A stretch of 64,000 bases of DNA from Oscillospiraceae bacterium (GCA_017513135.1 JAFWDH010000001.1:1-64000); one strand, 5' to 3'. Shown: positions 8,613 through 16,939, counted from the first letter of the stretch. Numbers and translations: made by a program. Notes: generated by a model from the letters alone, not told the origin.

Positions 8613-9848
8613 GTGGGTATAGATGCCGACATCCTGATAATAGGCGCCGGGGCTTCCGGAATGGCTGCGGCGATAGAGGCAGCCGGTGTATCACCGGAGG
8701 CGAAGATACTTCTGCTCGAACGTTCCGACAGGGCAGGGAGGAAGATCCTCGTCACCGGGAACGGCAGGTGCAATCTCTCTAATTCCGGTATTGATGTTTC
8801 CTGTTACAACAGCGCCGTATCAGGCTTTTCCGATGTGATGGAGAGATATGCCGATGACCGCTCTTTCTTCAGGAAAATGGGGCTTGTGACAAGAGAAGAG
8901 AGGGAGGGCAGGATATACCCTTACAGCGGACAGGCTTCGTCCGTGCTTGATGCCCTCAGGTTCATGGTATCAGCGTCAGGCGCGGAGACGGTGTACGGCG
9001 CGCAGGTGACAGGCATATTGCCGCAGGAGAACGGGTTTACAGTGACGGCAGAAGACGGAAGTGAATATAGTGCTGCTAAGGTCATCGTAGCCGCCGGGTC
9101 TCCGGCCGGTGCCCATGGCTTCGCAAACAGAAAGCTTATATCATCACTGATATCGCAGGGGGAGGGATTCAGAGAATTTTCCCCGGCACTGGCTCCTCTC
9201 ATGGTCAGAGATCTGCCTGCGCAGCTTAAAGGGACAAGAGTACAGGCAGATGTAACGTTGCAGCTTCCTGACGGCAGGAGAGAGACGGCTTCAGGAGAAG
9301 TTCAGTTCGGAAGCGGTTATGTCTCAGGCATCTGCGTGATGGATCTTTCAAGGGAGTATAACGGAGAAAAAGGCGCGTTCCTTATCATGGATTTGTGTCC
9401 GGATATGAGCTGCCGGAAGATCGCTGAGTTCATCAGTGAGGTGACTGTCATTAGAGGAAACGCTGATGCCTCGACAGCGCTGTCCGGCCTGATGCAGAAG
9501 TCTGTGGGAGAGATGATCCTCAAGACCTGCTGCGATGACCTCTACAGGAGAAAAACGGGCTCCCTGACGTCGAAAGAGATAGAAAACGTATCGGAACTCA
9601 TCAAAGGATACAAGGTCGAGGTGGCAGGAAAAGGCGATTTCAGAAACGCCCAGATCTGCAGAGGGGGCTTTTCCGGCCTGAACGGGGAGACGCTGGAATC
9701 TGCTGTGTGCAATGGACTGTATTTCTGCGGTGAGATAGTCGATGTGGACGGAAGATGCGGAGGATACAATCTGCACTGGGCATGGGCTTCAGGAAGAGCG
9801 GCAGGAGCATCCGCAGCCTCCTCGCTGAAAAAAACGCCGGAACAGTAA
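8613..9848 (+). CDS. NAD(P)/FAD-dependent oxidoreductase, HI0933/BaiN family
   Basis: A 411-residue flavoprotein. The N-terminal dinucleotide-binding motif is 'IIGAGASGMAAAIEA', followed by 'GRKILVTGNGRCNLSN', the hallmark of the HI0933-like family, and a C-terminal FAD segment 'GLYFCGEIVDVDGRCGGYNLHWAWASG'. Family members include BaiN, reported to act in bile acid 7-dehydroxylation, but most have no proven substrate, so only the family is called. GTG 8613 is the start, with GGAGGAG a few bases upstream. Confidence 0.9.
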   Translation: MGIDADILIIGAGASGMAAAIEAAGVSPEAKILLLERSDRAGRKILVTGNGRCNLSNSGIDVSCYNSAVSGFSDVMERYADDRSFFRKMGLVTREEREGRIYPYSGQASSVLDALRFMVSASGAETVYGAQVTGILPQENGFTVTAEDGSEYSAAKVIVAAGSPAGAHGFANRKLISSLISQGEGFREFSPALAPLMVRDLPAQLKGTRVQADVTLQLPDGRRETASGEVQFGSGYVSGICVMDLSREYNGEKGAFLIMDLCPDMSCRKIAEFISEVTVIRGNADASTALSGLMQKSVGEMILKTCCDDLYRRKTGSLTSKEIENVSELIKGYKVEVAGKGDFRNAQICRGGFSGLNGETLESAVCNGLYFCGEIVDVDGRCGGYNLHWAWASGRAAGASAASSLKKTPEQ

Positions 9849-9882
9849 TTGTGGACAAATCGTAAACAATACCGCAGATATA

Positions 9883-9911
9883 TTGACACAGGCGCTTCAG
9901 CACAGTACTAT
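9883..9911 (+). promoter_or_regulatory. Sigma-A promoter of the riboswitch transcript
   Basis: TTGACA at 9883-9888 and TACTAT at 9906-9911 are spaced by exactly 17 bases. The expected start at about 9917-9919 coincides with the first base of the riboswitch P1 stem. Confidence 0.85.
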
Positions 9912-9917
9912 GATGAT

Positions 9918-10006
9918 GCAAAAGGGAGTAGCTTAACGCAGACAGCGTATTTGGCCACCGTCATCCCGACAGTTGTCCGACCCAAATGAGAAAGCAAGAC
10001 TTTTGC
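9918..10006 (+). promoter_or_regulatory. yybP-ykoY (manganese) riboswitch aptamer
   Basis: The outer stem P1 is a perfect GCAAAAG (9918-9924) with CTTTTGC (10000-10006). Directly inside lie the conserved family sequences GGGAGTAGC on the left, CCGTCATCCCGAC in the middle and GAGAAAGCAAGAC on the right. The known family binds Mn2+ and regulates metal-export and related membrane proteins. The right P1 strand is shared with a terminator stem, so metal binding would stabilise the aptamer and allow transcription to continue. Confidence 0.85.
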
Positions 10007-10032
10007 CGCAGCAGCGGCGAAAGTCTTTTTTT
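9998..10032 (+). terminator. Riboswitch-controlled terminator
   Basis: GACTTTTGCCGC pairs with GCGGCGAAAGTC across a short AGCA-type loop and is followed by seven T residues. Its left arm uses the same CTTTTGC bases as the 3' strand of riboswitch P1, so aptamer and terminator exclude each other. It lies between the promoter and the small His/Met-rich gene. Confidence 0.88.
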
Positions 10033-10064
10033 GCCGCTGGATATACAAAACGGAGGTAAAAAAC

Positions 10065-10379
10065 ATGATGAGAAATAATATGCACTTCATGGGCAGCCAT
10101 TCAGGCTGGGGATTCGGACACGGCCCAATGCATGGGCCGATGCACGGCACGATGGGCCCGATGCATGGTCCGATGGGTCCAATGCACGGTCCGATGGGTC
10201 CGATGCATGGCCCGGGAGCCCACAGATTCCATCACGGCCCCCGCTTCTTCCGGCCGATCTATTTCGGAAGGTGGATGCGCCCGTGGCCGCGCTACAGCAG
10301 AGGATTCGGATGCCTGGGATGCCTCGGCCCGTTTCTGATGATGCTCCTGATAGCTTCTGCTTTCGGATTCATGATCTGA
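10065..10379 (+). CDS. Small His/Met/Gly/Pro-rich membrane protein under Mn2+ riboswitch control
   Basis: A 104-residue protein of no family I recognise. Residues 1-60 hold eleven histidines and twelve methionines, with a tandem GPMHGPM repeat at about 20-50; residues 60-80 are basic and aromatic; residues 81-104 form a hydrophobic helix that opens with a CxxC pair (C83, C86). GGAGGT lies 7 bases before the ATG. The upstream manganese riboswitch and the many soft and borderline metal ligands together suggest metal binding, buffering or sensing at the membrane. That role is inference; only the composition and the regulatory context are seen. A convergent terminator separates it from a metal efflux operon. 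Confidence 0.85.
   Translation: MMRNNMHFMGSHSGWGFGHGPMHGPMHGTMGPMHGPMGPMHGPMGPMHGPGAHRFHHGPRFFRPIYFGRWMRPWPRYSRGFGCLGCLGPFLMMLLIASAFGFMI
10122..10214 (+). repeat. Tandem 21-base repeats encoding GPMHGPM
   Basis: Four to five copies of a seven-codon unit, the clearest being residues 31-37 and 38-44 of the small protein. Copies differ at synonymous positions, so the protein repeat appears to be under selection and is not a recent slippage product. Confidence 0.8.
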
Positions 10380-10404
10380 CAGAATTAGCGCGGTTAATAA
10401 TCAC

Positions 10405-10436
10405 AAAAAGCCCGGCAACAGCCGGGCTTTTTCTTT
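10405..10436. terminator. Bidirectional terminator
   Basis: AAAAAGCCCGG and CCGGGCTTTTT flank a short CAACAG-type loop. The hairpin has A and T tracts on both sides and lies between two convergent genes, so it can serve both. Confidence 0.88.
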
Positions 10437-10452
10437 TGTATACTGATCATTA

Positions 10453-12306
10453 TCATATCTTTTTCAGCAGTCTGGCGGAGTTTATAACGGAGATCACCAT
10501 CACGCCCACATCTGCGAATATGGCGGGCCACATCCCCGCGATACCGAGCGCTCCGAGAATAAGGCAGAGCGCCTTGATCCCCAGCGCAAAGACGATATTC
10601 TCCTTCACGACACGCATACATCTTCGTGATATCTCCATGGCGGTACAGATCTTGGAGGGATCGTCGTCCATGAGAACTATGTCTGCAGCTTCGATCGCGG
10701 CATCGCTTCCGAGAGCTCCCATAGCTATTCCTACATCTGCCCTCATCAGGACCGGTGCGTCGTTGTTGCCGTCCCCGACGAAAGCAACGGTTCCTTTTCC
10801 GTTCAGCTCAGAGATAAGACTCTCTACGAAGGAGACTTTGTCTGCAGGAAGGAGGCCGGCTCTGTATTCACTGATGCCCAGCTCCGCGGCGGTGCTTGCT
10901 GCACTGTTTTCGCTGTCTCCGGTGAGCATCACACACCTGACTCCGGAAGATGCCAGTCTACCGACCGTTTCTGCGGCAGTCGGTTTGAGACTGTCCGATA
11001 TGCGGATGCTTCCGAGAAACTGTCCGTTCTCGGCAACGTAAACCGTAGTACCTGAGAAAGATTCGGTAACAAACGCGATATTCTCCGCTTTCATCAGTTT
11101 CGAGTTGCCTGCGAGGATCGTACTGCCTCCGCAGACGGCTCTGACTCCCTGACCCGCGATATCCGATGCCTCAGTTATCAGTGAGGGATCGGCAGTCGTA
11201 CCTGCATACTCTCTCAGAGCGTTAGCTATCGGATGTGTGGAATATGTCTCAGCAGCGGCTGCTGCGTTTACGAGATGATCTGCCGCGATCCCGTCTGCGG
11301 GACTGACACCTGAAACGCGGAAACTGCCTTCTGTGAGAGTGCCGGTCTTATCCATCACAGCAGTCCTGATCGATGCCAGGGATTCCACATCAGTCCCTCC
11401 CTTGATCAGGATGCCTGAGCGGGATGCACCTCCGATTGACCCGAAAAATGCCAGAGGAATACTGAGAAGCAGAGCACAGGGACAGCTGATGACCAGAAAT
11501 GTCAGAGCTCTGTGTATCCATACGCTCCAGCTGCCGGTGAAAAGCGGAGGAATCACTGCAAGGATCAGAGCAGCTATGCAGACAGCCGGGGTATAGTATT
11601 TAGCAAACCTGGAGATGAATGCTTCTGCCTTTGCTTTCTTGAAACTTGAATTCTCGACGAGTTCCAGGATCTTGGATACGGTGGATTCACCGAAAGACTT
11701 GGTCGTGCGGATCCTGAGCATCGTGCCGTTGTTGACACAGCCGCTTATGACTTCATCTCCGGGCACTACATATCTGGGCTTGGATTCTCCGGTCAGCGCA
11801 GCCGTGTTCAGTTCGCCTGAACCTTCAGTCACGACCCCGTCGATCGGTATCTTGTCACCGGTCCGGACTATGATCTCGCTTCCCTCGGGGATGCTCTCGG
11901 GATCGACCTCCTGCATTCCGCTCTCTGTTTCGATCATGGCTGTATCCGGTCTGATGTCCATAAGAGCGGTTATGTTCTTTCTGCTTCTGCTGACCGCGAG
12001 AGACTGAAACAGTTCACCGATCTGGTAGAAGAGCATAACAGAAACTGCTTCGGTCAGATCTCCAAGCGCGATCGCACCGAGTGTAGCGACAGACATCAGG
12101 AAATTCTCATCGAAAACACTTCCTGAACCTATTCCTCTGACAGCGTTGATCAGAACATCGGACCCGGATACGACATAAGCCGCCAGATACAGTGCGACTG
12201 ACACATAACCCAGCCAGCCGGGGACATCCGGAACAAGCAGGGCTGCTGCAGTCAGGACAGCGCTGATGAGGATGCGCCTGAAGCGCTTTTTTTCTTTCTT
12301 GGACAT
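10453..12306 (-). CDS. P1B-type heavy metal translocating ATPase (CadA/ZntA type)
   Basis: A 617-residue metal exporting P-type ATPase. TGES lies at 172-175, the transmembrane CPC site at 275-277, the phosphorylated DKTGT at 319-323, and GDGNND at 511-516. An aspartate in 'FADVGVMVISVINSARL' near the C-terminus fits the Zn2+/Cd2+/Pb2+ subgroup P1B-2. There is no N-terminal heavy-metal domain; that domain is encoded as a separate small protein just upstream. An ArsR-type regulator heads the operon, so export of toxic Zn, Cd or Pb is the likely job. Confidence 0.92.
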   Translation of the reverse strand: MSKKEKKRFRRILISAVLTAAALLVPDVPGWLGYVSVALYLAAYVVSGSDVLINAVRGIGSGSVFDENFLMSVATLGAIALGDLTEAVSVMLFYQIGELFQSLAVSRSRKNITALMDIRPDTAMIETESGMQEVDPESIPEGSEIIVRTGDKIPIDGVVTEGSGELNTAALTGESKPRYVVPGDEVISGCVNNGTMLRIRTTKSFGESTVSKILELVENSSFKKAKAEAFISRFAKYYTPAVCIAALILAVIPPLFTGSWSVWIHRALTFLVISCPCALLLSIPLAFFGSIGGASRSGILIKGGTDVESLASIRTAVMDKTGTLTEGSFRVSGVSPADGIAADHLVNAAAAAETYSTHPIANALREYAGTTADPSLITEASDIAGQGVRAVCGGSTILAGNSKLMKAENIAFVTESFSGTTVYVAENGQFLGSIRISDSLKPTAAETVGRLASSGVRCVMLTGDSENSAASTAAELGISEYRAGLLPADKVSFVESLISELNGKGTVAFVGDGNNDAPVLMRADVGIAMGALGSDAAIEAADIVLMDDDPSKICTAMEISRRCMRVVKENIVFALGIKALCLILGALGIAGMWPAIFADVGVMVISVINSARLLKKI

Positions 12307-12324
12307 TTTCTTTTACCAGCTTTA

Positions 12325-12540
12325 TCAGAATTCGATATCAAATTCAGGCTCGATCTTGCGGGCCGCTTTCAGACAGTCCTTAAGGATGGAGGGGAATCTT
12401 TCCTCATCTGCTTCCAGAGACATCTTCTGAGTCATAAAACTGACACTGGCAGATTTTACTCCGGGGATGGATCGGATCGCGTCTTCTACTTTTGCGGCGC
12501 ATGTCGCGCAGTCGACCTCAATGTTGAATTTCTTAGTCAT
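12325..12540 (-). CDS. Stand-alone heavy-metal-associated (HMA) domain protein
   Basis: A 71-residue ferredoxin-like HMA domain. The metal motif is 'DCATCAAK', with two cysteines in a CxxC arrangement preceded by Asp, as found in Zn/Cd/Pb ATPases and unlike the MxCxxC of copper proteins. It lies between the regulator and an ATPase that lacks this domain, so it probably hands metal to that pump. It is either a split-off domain or a dedicated chaperone. Confidence 0.9.
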   Translation of the reverse strand: MTKKFNIEVDCATCAAKVEDAIRSIPGVKSASVSFMTQKMSLEADEERFPSILKDCLKAARKIEPEFDIEF

Positions 12541-12567
12541 CTTATTATCCTCGTATCGAATTATTGA

Positions 12568-12915
12568 TTATTCTTCCGTGTGTTCCAGACCGAGCGAGAT
12601 CATGCTCCTGACGTGATCGTCATCCAGAGAATAGATCATCTGCTTTCCGTCTCTCTTGAACTTAACGAGTTTCGCGGACTTCAGTATGCGAAGCTGATGA
12701 CTGACGGAGCTCTGAGTCATTCCCAGCAGCTGCGCAATATCATTTACGCAAAGCTCGCTCTCGAACAGAGTGTAAAGGATCTTGATCCGCGTAGTGTCGC
12801 CGAAGACTCTGAACAGTTCGGAAAGATCATAAAGTATCTCGTCTTCTGGAAGACTCTGTCTCAGTTCCTCGATCGATGCGGGATCGATATTCCCGTTGTT
12901 TTTCTCGTCGATCAT
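12568..12915 (-). CDS. ArsR/SmtB family metal-responsive repressor
   Basis: A 115-residue winged-helix repressor. 'ELCVNDIAQLLGMTQSSVSHQLRILKSAKLV' is the DNA-reading unit, with the ELCV(N)D motif that in CadC-like proteins supplies an alpha-3 metal ligand. The C-terminal helix 'DDDHVRSMISLGLEHTEE' matches the alpha-5 zinc site pattern D-x-H then H-x-x-E. The gene is first in the operon and a palindrome overlaps its own start point, so it should repress itself, the HMA protein and the ATPase until metal binds. Confidence 0.93.
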   Translation of the reverse strand: MIDEKNNGNIDPASIEELRQSLPEDEILYDLSELFRVFGDTTRIKILYTLFESELCVNDIAQLLGMTQSSVSHQLRILKSAKLVKFKRDGKQMIYSLDDDHVRSMISLGLEHTEE

Positions 12916-12930
12916 ATTGATTCATCCTTT

Positions 12931-12990
12931 CATATGAATAATTGTTCATATGTTCTGTAAAAAGTATATCATTGATGATCTGTATGTCAA
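12931..12990 (-). promoter_or_regulatory. Promoter and operator of the metal efflux operon
   Basis: On the minus strand TTGACA (12985-12990) and TATACT (12963-12968) are 16 bases apart. Just downstream, at 12931-12952, the perfect arms CATATGAA and TTCATATG flank six bases, the usual 12-2-12 style of ArsR/SmtB operators. The operator covers the expected transcription start. Confidence 0.85.
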
Positions 12991-13082
12991 CAGTAAGATC
13001 AGAATCTCAGCGAAACTGCAAAAAAAAGCTGCAGCAAGCGGATAAGACCGTGCTGCAGTGTGACAGGGACTATATGAGTTAC

Positions 13083-13592
13083 TCAGACTTCGGGACCATT
13101 AATGAGAGAGGCGATGAGCTGTGTCAGAGAGTCCTGATCCTCTCCCAGGGCATAGGAGCATTCTCTTACGATGAGTTTTTCAGCTGCTCTCATACAGGTC
13201 TCATCAGTGCTTCTGAGTTTTCTTGAGGCTGTCTCAAGCGTACGCTTCCTGAGGATGAGCGTGCGGAGCAGAGCGGCAAGTCTTGAGGGAAGGCCTTCGG
13301 TCAGAATGGATTGATAAAGGTCTCTTCTTTCGGCATCGTTGTCCACCCAAAGGATCTCACCGTCGTTTATCGTTTCGATCAGTTCGGAAGCCTCCCCGGG
13401 ACTCATCACTTTTCTCATCCTTGAGACCAGTTTTTCATTTGAGACCGGGACGAAAACAGTGGATCTGCTGTCAAAGACGGGCTTCATGACATAGTAATCC
13501 ATGACGATGCCTGCGATCTCGCGCTGGCATATCTCGGTGATCTCACAGATGCCCTGAGAGCTGTATGAGACGATTTCGTTGACTTTGTACAT
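13083..13592 (-). CDS. CarD-like transcriptional regulator
   Basis: A 169-residue protein with an N-terminal CarD/TRCF RNA polymerase interaction domain ('MYKVNEIVSYSSQGICEITEI', then 'YYVMKPVFDSRSTVFVPVSNEKL') and a helical C-terminal half. The family binds the beta subunit and affects promoter opening. It is alone on its strand here, and neither neighbour suggests a specific target. Confidence 0.85.
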   Translation of the reverse strand: MYKVNEIVSYSSQGICEITEICQREIAGIVMDYYVMKPVFDSRSTVFVPVSNEKLVSRMRKVMSPGEASELIETINDGEILWVDNDAERRDLYQSILTEGLPSRLAALLRTLILRKRTLETASRKLRSTDETCMRAAEKLIVRECSYALGEDQDSLTQLIASLINGPEV

Positions 13593-13772
13593 TTAACTCC
13601 GTCTTTCCGGCAGATATATTTGCCTATATGTAATCTTAACATATAAAAATCCTGAATGTAATATTCGGAAGGGAGAAAATAAAGACTTTCATTCGGGCAC
13701 GAAAACGGAAATTTGCACAAATGCGGCATATGTTTTTCTCTTGAAAGCGACAGGGGAGAAGGGGTCCCGCTA

Positions 13773-13781
13773 TGCTATAAT
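13773..13781 (+). promoter_or_regulatory. Extended -10 promoter element before the GH5-like gene
   Basis: TGC followed by TATAAT at 13776-13781 forms an extended -10; no good -35 is seen at the right distance. It lies 55 bases before the chosen start codon. The rest of the 13593-13836 gap is AT-rich and shows nothing else I can support. Confidence 0.5.
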
Positions 13782-13836
13782 CAGGATAAGAACGGCCCGG
13801 GAAAAGCCGAAGTACAGACTTGATTGGAGGTTACGT

Positions 13837-15015
13837 ATGAGACCGTTAAGTGATTACAGTCACATAAGGGGAGTATGCTACAACCCGAGAGAAGCAAAAG
13901 ACCAGGAGACTCTTGAGCGCCATCTTTCATACGCTCAGAGGCTGACTATAAACAGCACAAGATTCTGGATGGACATGGAGACCTATGAGAAGGACCCTGA
14001 AGGATACTACGGCATGCTTGAGAACTTTATGAGCACATGCTGGAGATTCGGCCTCAGTTCGATGCCCATCCTTTTCAACGGAAACTATATCCACGAGTAT
14101 ACTGAACCCAGCGAGGAATGGTATCAGAGAGCGGAGAGATATGCCAACGCTTTCATCTCAAGGTTCAGGGACGAACCATATATCCTTATGTGGGATGTCA
14201 TCAATGAGCCGATGTGCAATGATTACATGAACACAGCGAAGGAGATCTCCAGGGAGGAATACGAGAGAAGGTTTGCGCAGCTCGAGAAGTATGTGAGACG
14301 TCTCTGTGACATAGTCCGCAGGGCAGATCCGGAAGGATGCATGACAGTAGGACATGAGAACGTGGATCATCTGAGATCATCCAACGATCTGGTCGACGTC
14401 ATCTGTTTCCACGACTATCTCAGCATAAGAAAGGATATCGAGGCGGCGATCCTTGTCGCGGAGGATTACGGAAAGAAGCTCGGAAAGCCCATCCTCAACA
14501 CAGAGACCGGATGCGTGGGAAGAGCCAATCCTTATGAGGTGGAGCTTGACCTTCTGAACCGTCATCACATCGGATTCTATCTTTTCAATCTGGTGAGCCA
14601 CGGTTTCTGGGGTGACATCCACGGACTGGTGTATGACGACGGTACGATCAGGGATCCCTCTGTCATCGCAGCACTGTTCGGATTCTTCCGCAACAGGACT
14701 ACAGGAAGGATACTTGCCAACGCCAATAAGGAAGGACACGCCTACAGAGCTGTCAAGGCTGTTGAGGATGCCCTCAGGGTCGAGCCTACGACGCTGTTCA
14801 TGTCAAAGCCCAAGACGACGGATGATATCCTGGATGCGGCGGAATACTGCGTCAATATTCTTGAAGCCTGCGAGATGGTTCCGATGTGGGATGCCCCCTC
14901 TGCCAGAATAGAGATATGGAGGAGCATGCCGGAGGAACAAAGAGACAAGCACGAGATCTCCAGATTTGCTCATGAGATGGCGCAGCTTGTGAAGAAAAAC
15001 TGTCTGTTCGACTGA
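13837..15015 (+). CDS. Glycoside hydrolase family 5-like protein
   Basis: A 392-residue TIM-barrel protein. Residues 110-130 contain 'YILMWDVINEPMCND', the strand-4 NEP motif whose E124 would be the acid/base, and 'ILNTETGCVGR' places E223 as a possible nucleophile on strand 7. There is no signal peptide, so the enzyme should be cytoplasmic and act on short oligosaccharides or glycosides. GGAGG lies 7 bases before the ATG. A further 32 codons upstream are open but contain the promoter. Clan GH-A is likely; the exact family and substrate are uncertain. Confidence 0.75.
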   Translation: MRPLSDYSHIRGVCYNPREAKDQETLERHLSYAQRLTINSTRFWMDMETYEKDPEGYYGMLENFMSTCWRFGLSSMPILFNGNYIHEYTEPSEEWYQRAERYANAFISRFRDEPYILMWDVINEPMCNDYMNTAKEISREEYERRFAQLEKYVRRLCDIVRRADPEGCMTVGHENVDHLRSSNDLVDVICFHDYLSIRKDIEAAILVAEDYGKKLGKPILNTETGCVGRANPYEVELDLLNRHHIGFYLFNLVSHGFWGDIHGLVYDDGTIRDPSVIAALFGFFRNRTTGRILANANKEGHAYRAVKAVEDALRVEPTTLFMSKPKTTDDILDAAEYCVNILEACEMVPMWDAPSARIEIWRSMPEEQRDKHEISRFAHEMAQLVKKNCLFD

Positions 15016-15030
15016 GTCTGTATCAAATGA

Positions 15031-15059
15031 CAAAGCCCGGATCACCGATCCGGGCTTTG
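15031..15059. terminator. Bidirectional terminator hairpin
   Basis: Thirteen-base arms CAAAGCCCGGATC/GATCCGGGCTTTG with an ACC loop sit between convergent genes. The T tract is short on both sides. Confidence 0.75.
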
Positions 15060-15065
15060 CTTATG

Positions 15066-15488
15066 TCAGGTCTTTTTAATAAATGAGTTACCGCAGTGGG
15101 GACAGTGTATCTGTATGCGTCCTTTTCCTCTCGGGACCCTGAGCCACTGTCTGCATCCGGGACAACGGAAAAAACGGTAGTGTCCGCTCTGTGAGAGCCT
15201 CGTCATTGCGCCGTTCACCGACTGATGGATAGGAGACGAAAGAAAGTGCTCGTTCTCGCATTTTCTGCTGTAGAGGCTTGTGGAAAATGCACGCCACAGC
15301 GACCACAGAAACAGGACCATCGATACAGAGAAGAAGAACATCGAAAAATAGCCGCCTGCCGCCTTTCTGAGGATCACTGAAAGAAGGAACGGAAGCGGAA
15401 CTGCGCGCATAAGGAACAGGCTGAGGTCATCAAAACCGCAGCGTCCCACGAATATCCTTGAGAGAAGATATGATAACCTGTTTCTCAA
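15066..15488 (-). CDS. Small membrane protein with C-terminal zinc ribbon
   Basis: A 140-residue protein of unknown function. It has a hydrophobic pair of segments in the middle (about residues 30-70) and a C-terminal ribbon with 'CPGCRQWLRVPRGKGRI' and 'CPHCGNSF', four cysteines in two CxxC pairs. The long open frame upstream is rejected because it runs through the promoter of the divergent gene; TTG 15486-15488 has AAAGGAGG 12 bases before it, a rather long spacing, so the start is uncertain by a few codons. The conserved opening 'RIFVGRCGFDDL' recalls proteins annotated as zinc-ribbon membrane proteins in Clostridia. Confidence 0.7.
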   Translation of the reverse strand: MRNRLSYLLSRIFVGRCGFDDLSLFLMRAVPLPFLLSVILRKAAGGYFSMFFFSVSMVLFLWSLWRAFSTSLYSRKCENEHFLSSPIHQSVNGAMTRLSQSGHYRFFRCPGCRQWLRVPRGKGRIQIHCPHCGNSFIKKT

Positions 15489-15597
15489 TTCTGCTATCAG
15501 CCTCCTTTGAATTAATAATATGATGAGTTCCAAACGGCGTTCAATACCGGCAGAAGATTGTTCACGGCAGATTAACAATTTCAAATGCGACAGGGTA

Positions 15598-15625
15598 TTG
15601 ACAGATAATATCAAAATGATATCAT
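15598..15625 (+). promoter_or_regulatory. Promoter of the SPFH gene
   Basis: TTGACA at 15598-15603 and TATCAT at 15620-15625 are 16 bases apart. The spacer and -10 carry near-palindromic ATATCAAAATGATATCAT sequence that could bind a regulator, perhaps the ribbon-helix-helix protein encoded next door. Confidence 0.6.
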
Positions 15626-15653
15626 AATAATACCAAGCAAGGAGGTAAATACC

Positions 15654-16658
15654 ATGGCTGATACACATAATCTCTCGTATAAAGAGAAAGAGATAACCCC
15701 AGTCAACGGATGGCTGATGCTGTTCATATCGATAGCCGCTTACTTTGCTGCATTCTTCCTGATAGTAGGAGGCTCGTCGATCCAGGCAGGGAGCCACAGC
15801 GGAGCGCTCGGAGTCTTCATGATAATCGCAGGAGCGCTTTATATGGCTTTCGGATGGATACTCTGGCTCGGATTAAAGACCGTGCGCCCGAACGAAGCTC
15901 TGGTGCTCACCCTTTTCGGAAAGTACTACGGGACTATAAAGAAGGAAGGGTTCTACAGAGTCAATCCGTTCTGCGCGGCTATCAATCCCGCCAGAAGGAA
16001 CCAGACGGCAGTCGTGACAACAGACGGTGCAGCTACCGATATCACGGCGACTGCTGCCGAGACGTCCAGCAGACCGACCATATCGCTTAAGGCACAGGTG
16101 TTCGACAACAACAAGCAGAAGATCAATGATGCCCAGGGCAACCCGATAGAAGTCGGGATAGTTGTCACATGGCAGGTGATCGACACGGCGAAAGCAGTGT
16201 TCAACGTGGACAATTATGTGCAGTTCGTTCAGATCCAGGCTGACTCAGCGCTCAGGGATGTCGTCAGAAGATACCCGTACGATGAGTTTGAACAGCAGCA
16301 GGTCTCGCTCAGGGGTGATTCCGAAGAAGTGTCCGAAATGATCGAGAAGGAACTTCAGGACAGAGTGGAACTCGCCGGTATCCGGATACTTGACGCAAGG
16401 ATCACGCATCTGGCGTACGCACCGGAGATCGCCGCAGCAATGCTGCAGAGACAGCAGGCCGAAGCGATCATAGAGGCGCGGCAGAAGATAGTGGACGGCG
16501 CTGTCGGGATGGTCGAGATGGCTCTGAAAAAACTTTCTGAGAACGATGTCTGCATGCTTGATGACGAAAGAAAGGCACAGATGGTCAGCAATCTGCTGGT
16601 CGTGCTCTGCGGCAACAAGGATGCTCAGCCCGTCGTGAACAGCGGAAGCATTTATTAA
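15654..16658 (+). CDS. SPFH/Band 7 domain protein
   Basis: A 334-residue membrane-anchored SPFH protein. Two hydrophobic segments (about residues 18-40 and 50-75) precede the band 7 domain, where '[30 protein letters not shown]' is typical. A coiled region with '[29 protein letters not shown]' follows. Such proteins form large membrane ring or raft-like assemblies. AAGGAGGT precedes the start. A ribbon-helix-helix gene follows 19 bases downstream, a pairing I recognise from other Firmicutes. Confidence 0.92.
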   Translation: MADTHNLSYKEKEITPVNGWLMLFISIAAYFAAFFLIVGGSSIQAGSHSGALGVFMIIAGALYMAFGWILWLGLKTVRPNEALVLTLFGKYYGTIKKEGFYRVNPFCAAINPARRNQTAVVTTDGAATDITATAAETSSRPTISLKAQVFDNNKQKINDAQGNPIEVGIVVTWQVIDTAKAVFNVDNYVQFVQIQADSALRDVVRRYPYDEFEQQQVSLRGDSEEVSEMIEKELQDRVELAGIRILDARITHLAYAPEIAAAMLQRQQAEAIIEARQKIVDGAVGMVEMALKKLSENDVCMLDDERKAQMVSNLLVVLCGNKDAQPVVNSGSIY

Positions 16659-16677
16659 ATGAAAGCGAGGTCGCTTA

Positions 16678-16866
16678 ATGGATAGGGAAGCTGAAGGCAA
16701 AAAGCAGATACCGCTGAGACTGTCTTCATCTCTGTACGCAGAGATTGCGAAGTGGGCAGAAGACGACTTCCGATCCATAAACGGGCAGATAGAGTATCTT
16801 CTGACTCAATGCGTCAGAGAAAGGAACAGGGGCAGAAACCGTTCCGACACTGACGGGAAGGAATGA
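16678..16866 (+). CDS. Arc-type ribbon-helix-helix protein
   Basis: A 62-residue protein. 'KKQIPLRLSSSLYAEIAKWAEDDFRSINGQIEYLLTQCVRER' fits a ribbon-helix-helix: a short strand with alternating residues that reads DNA, then two helices. The basic tail is disordered. No toxin gene follows, so it is not obviously an antitoxin; it may regulate the SPFH gene upstream of it. Confidence 0.8.
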   Translation: MDREAEGKKQIPLRLSSSLYAEIAKWAEDDFRSINGQIEYLLTQCVRERNRGRNRSDTDGKE

Positions 16867-16890
16867 CACGGATCCAAGGAAACGTAAGAA

Positions 16891-16919
16891 AGGCAGCTGT
16901 CTTATGACAGCTGCCTTTT
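16891..16919. terminator. Terminator between convergent genes
   Basis: Arms AGGCAGCTGTC and GACAGCTGCCT with a TTAT loop are followed by TTTT on the plus strand. Confidence 0.85.
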
Positions 16920-16939
16920 GCATATCTGAAACAGTGTTT

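Noticed and set aside
10122-10214. Repeat array as possible CRISPR
   Set aside because: Repeats are contiguous, in frame and encode a peptide repeat, with no spacers and no cas genes.
15066-15797. The 243-codon frame as the full zinc-ribbon protein
   Set aside because: The upper 100 codons run through the divergent promoter of the SPFH gene; a start with a ribosome binding site exists at 15488.
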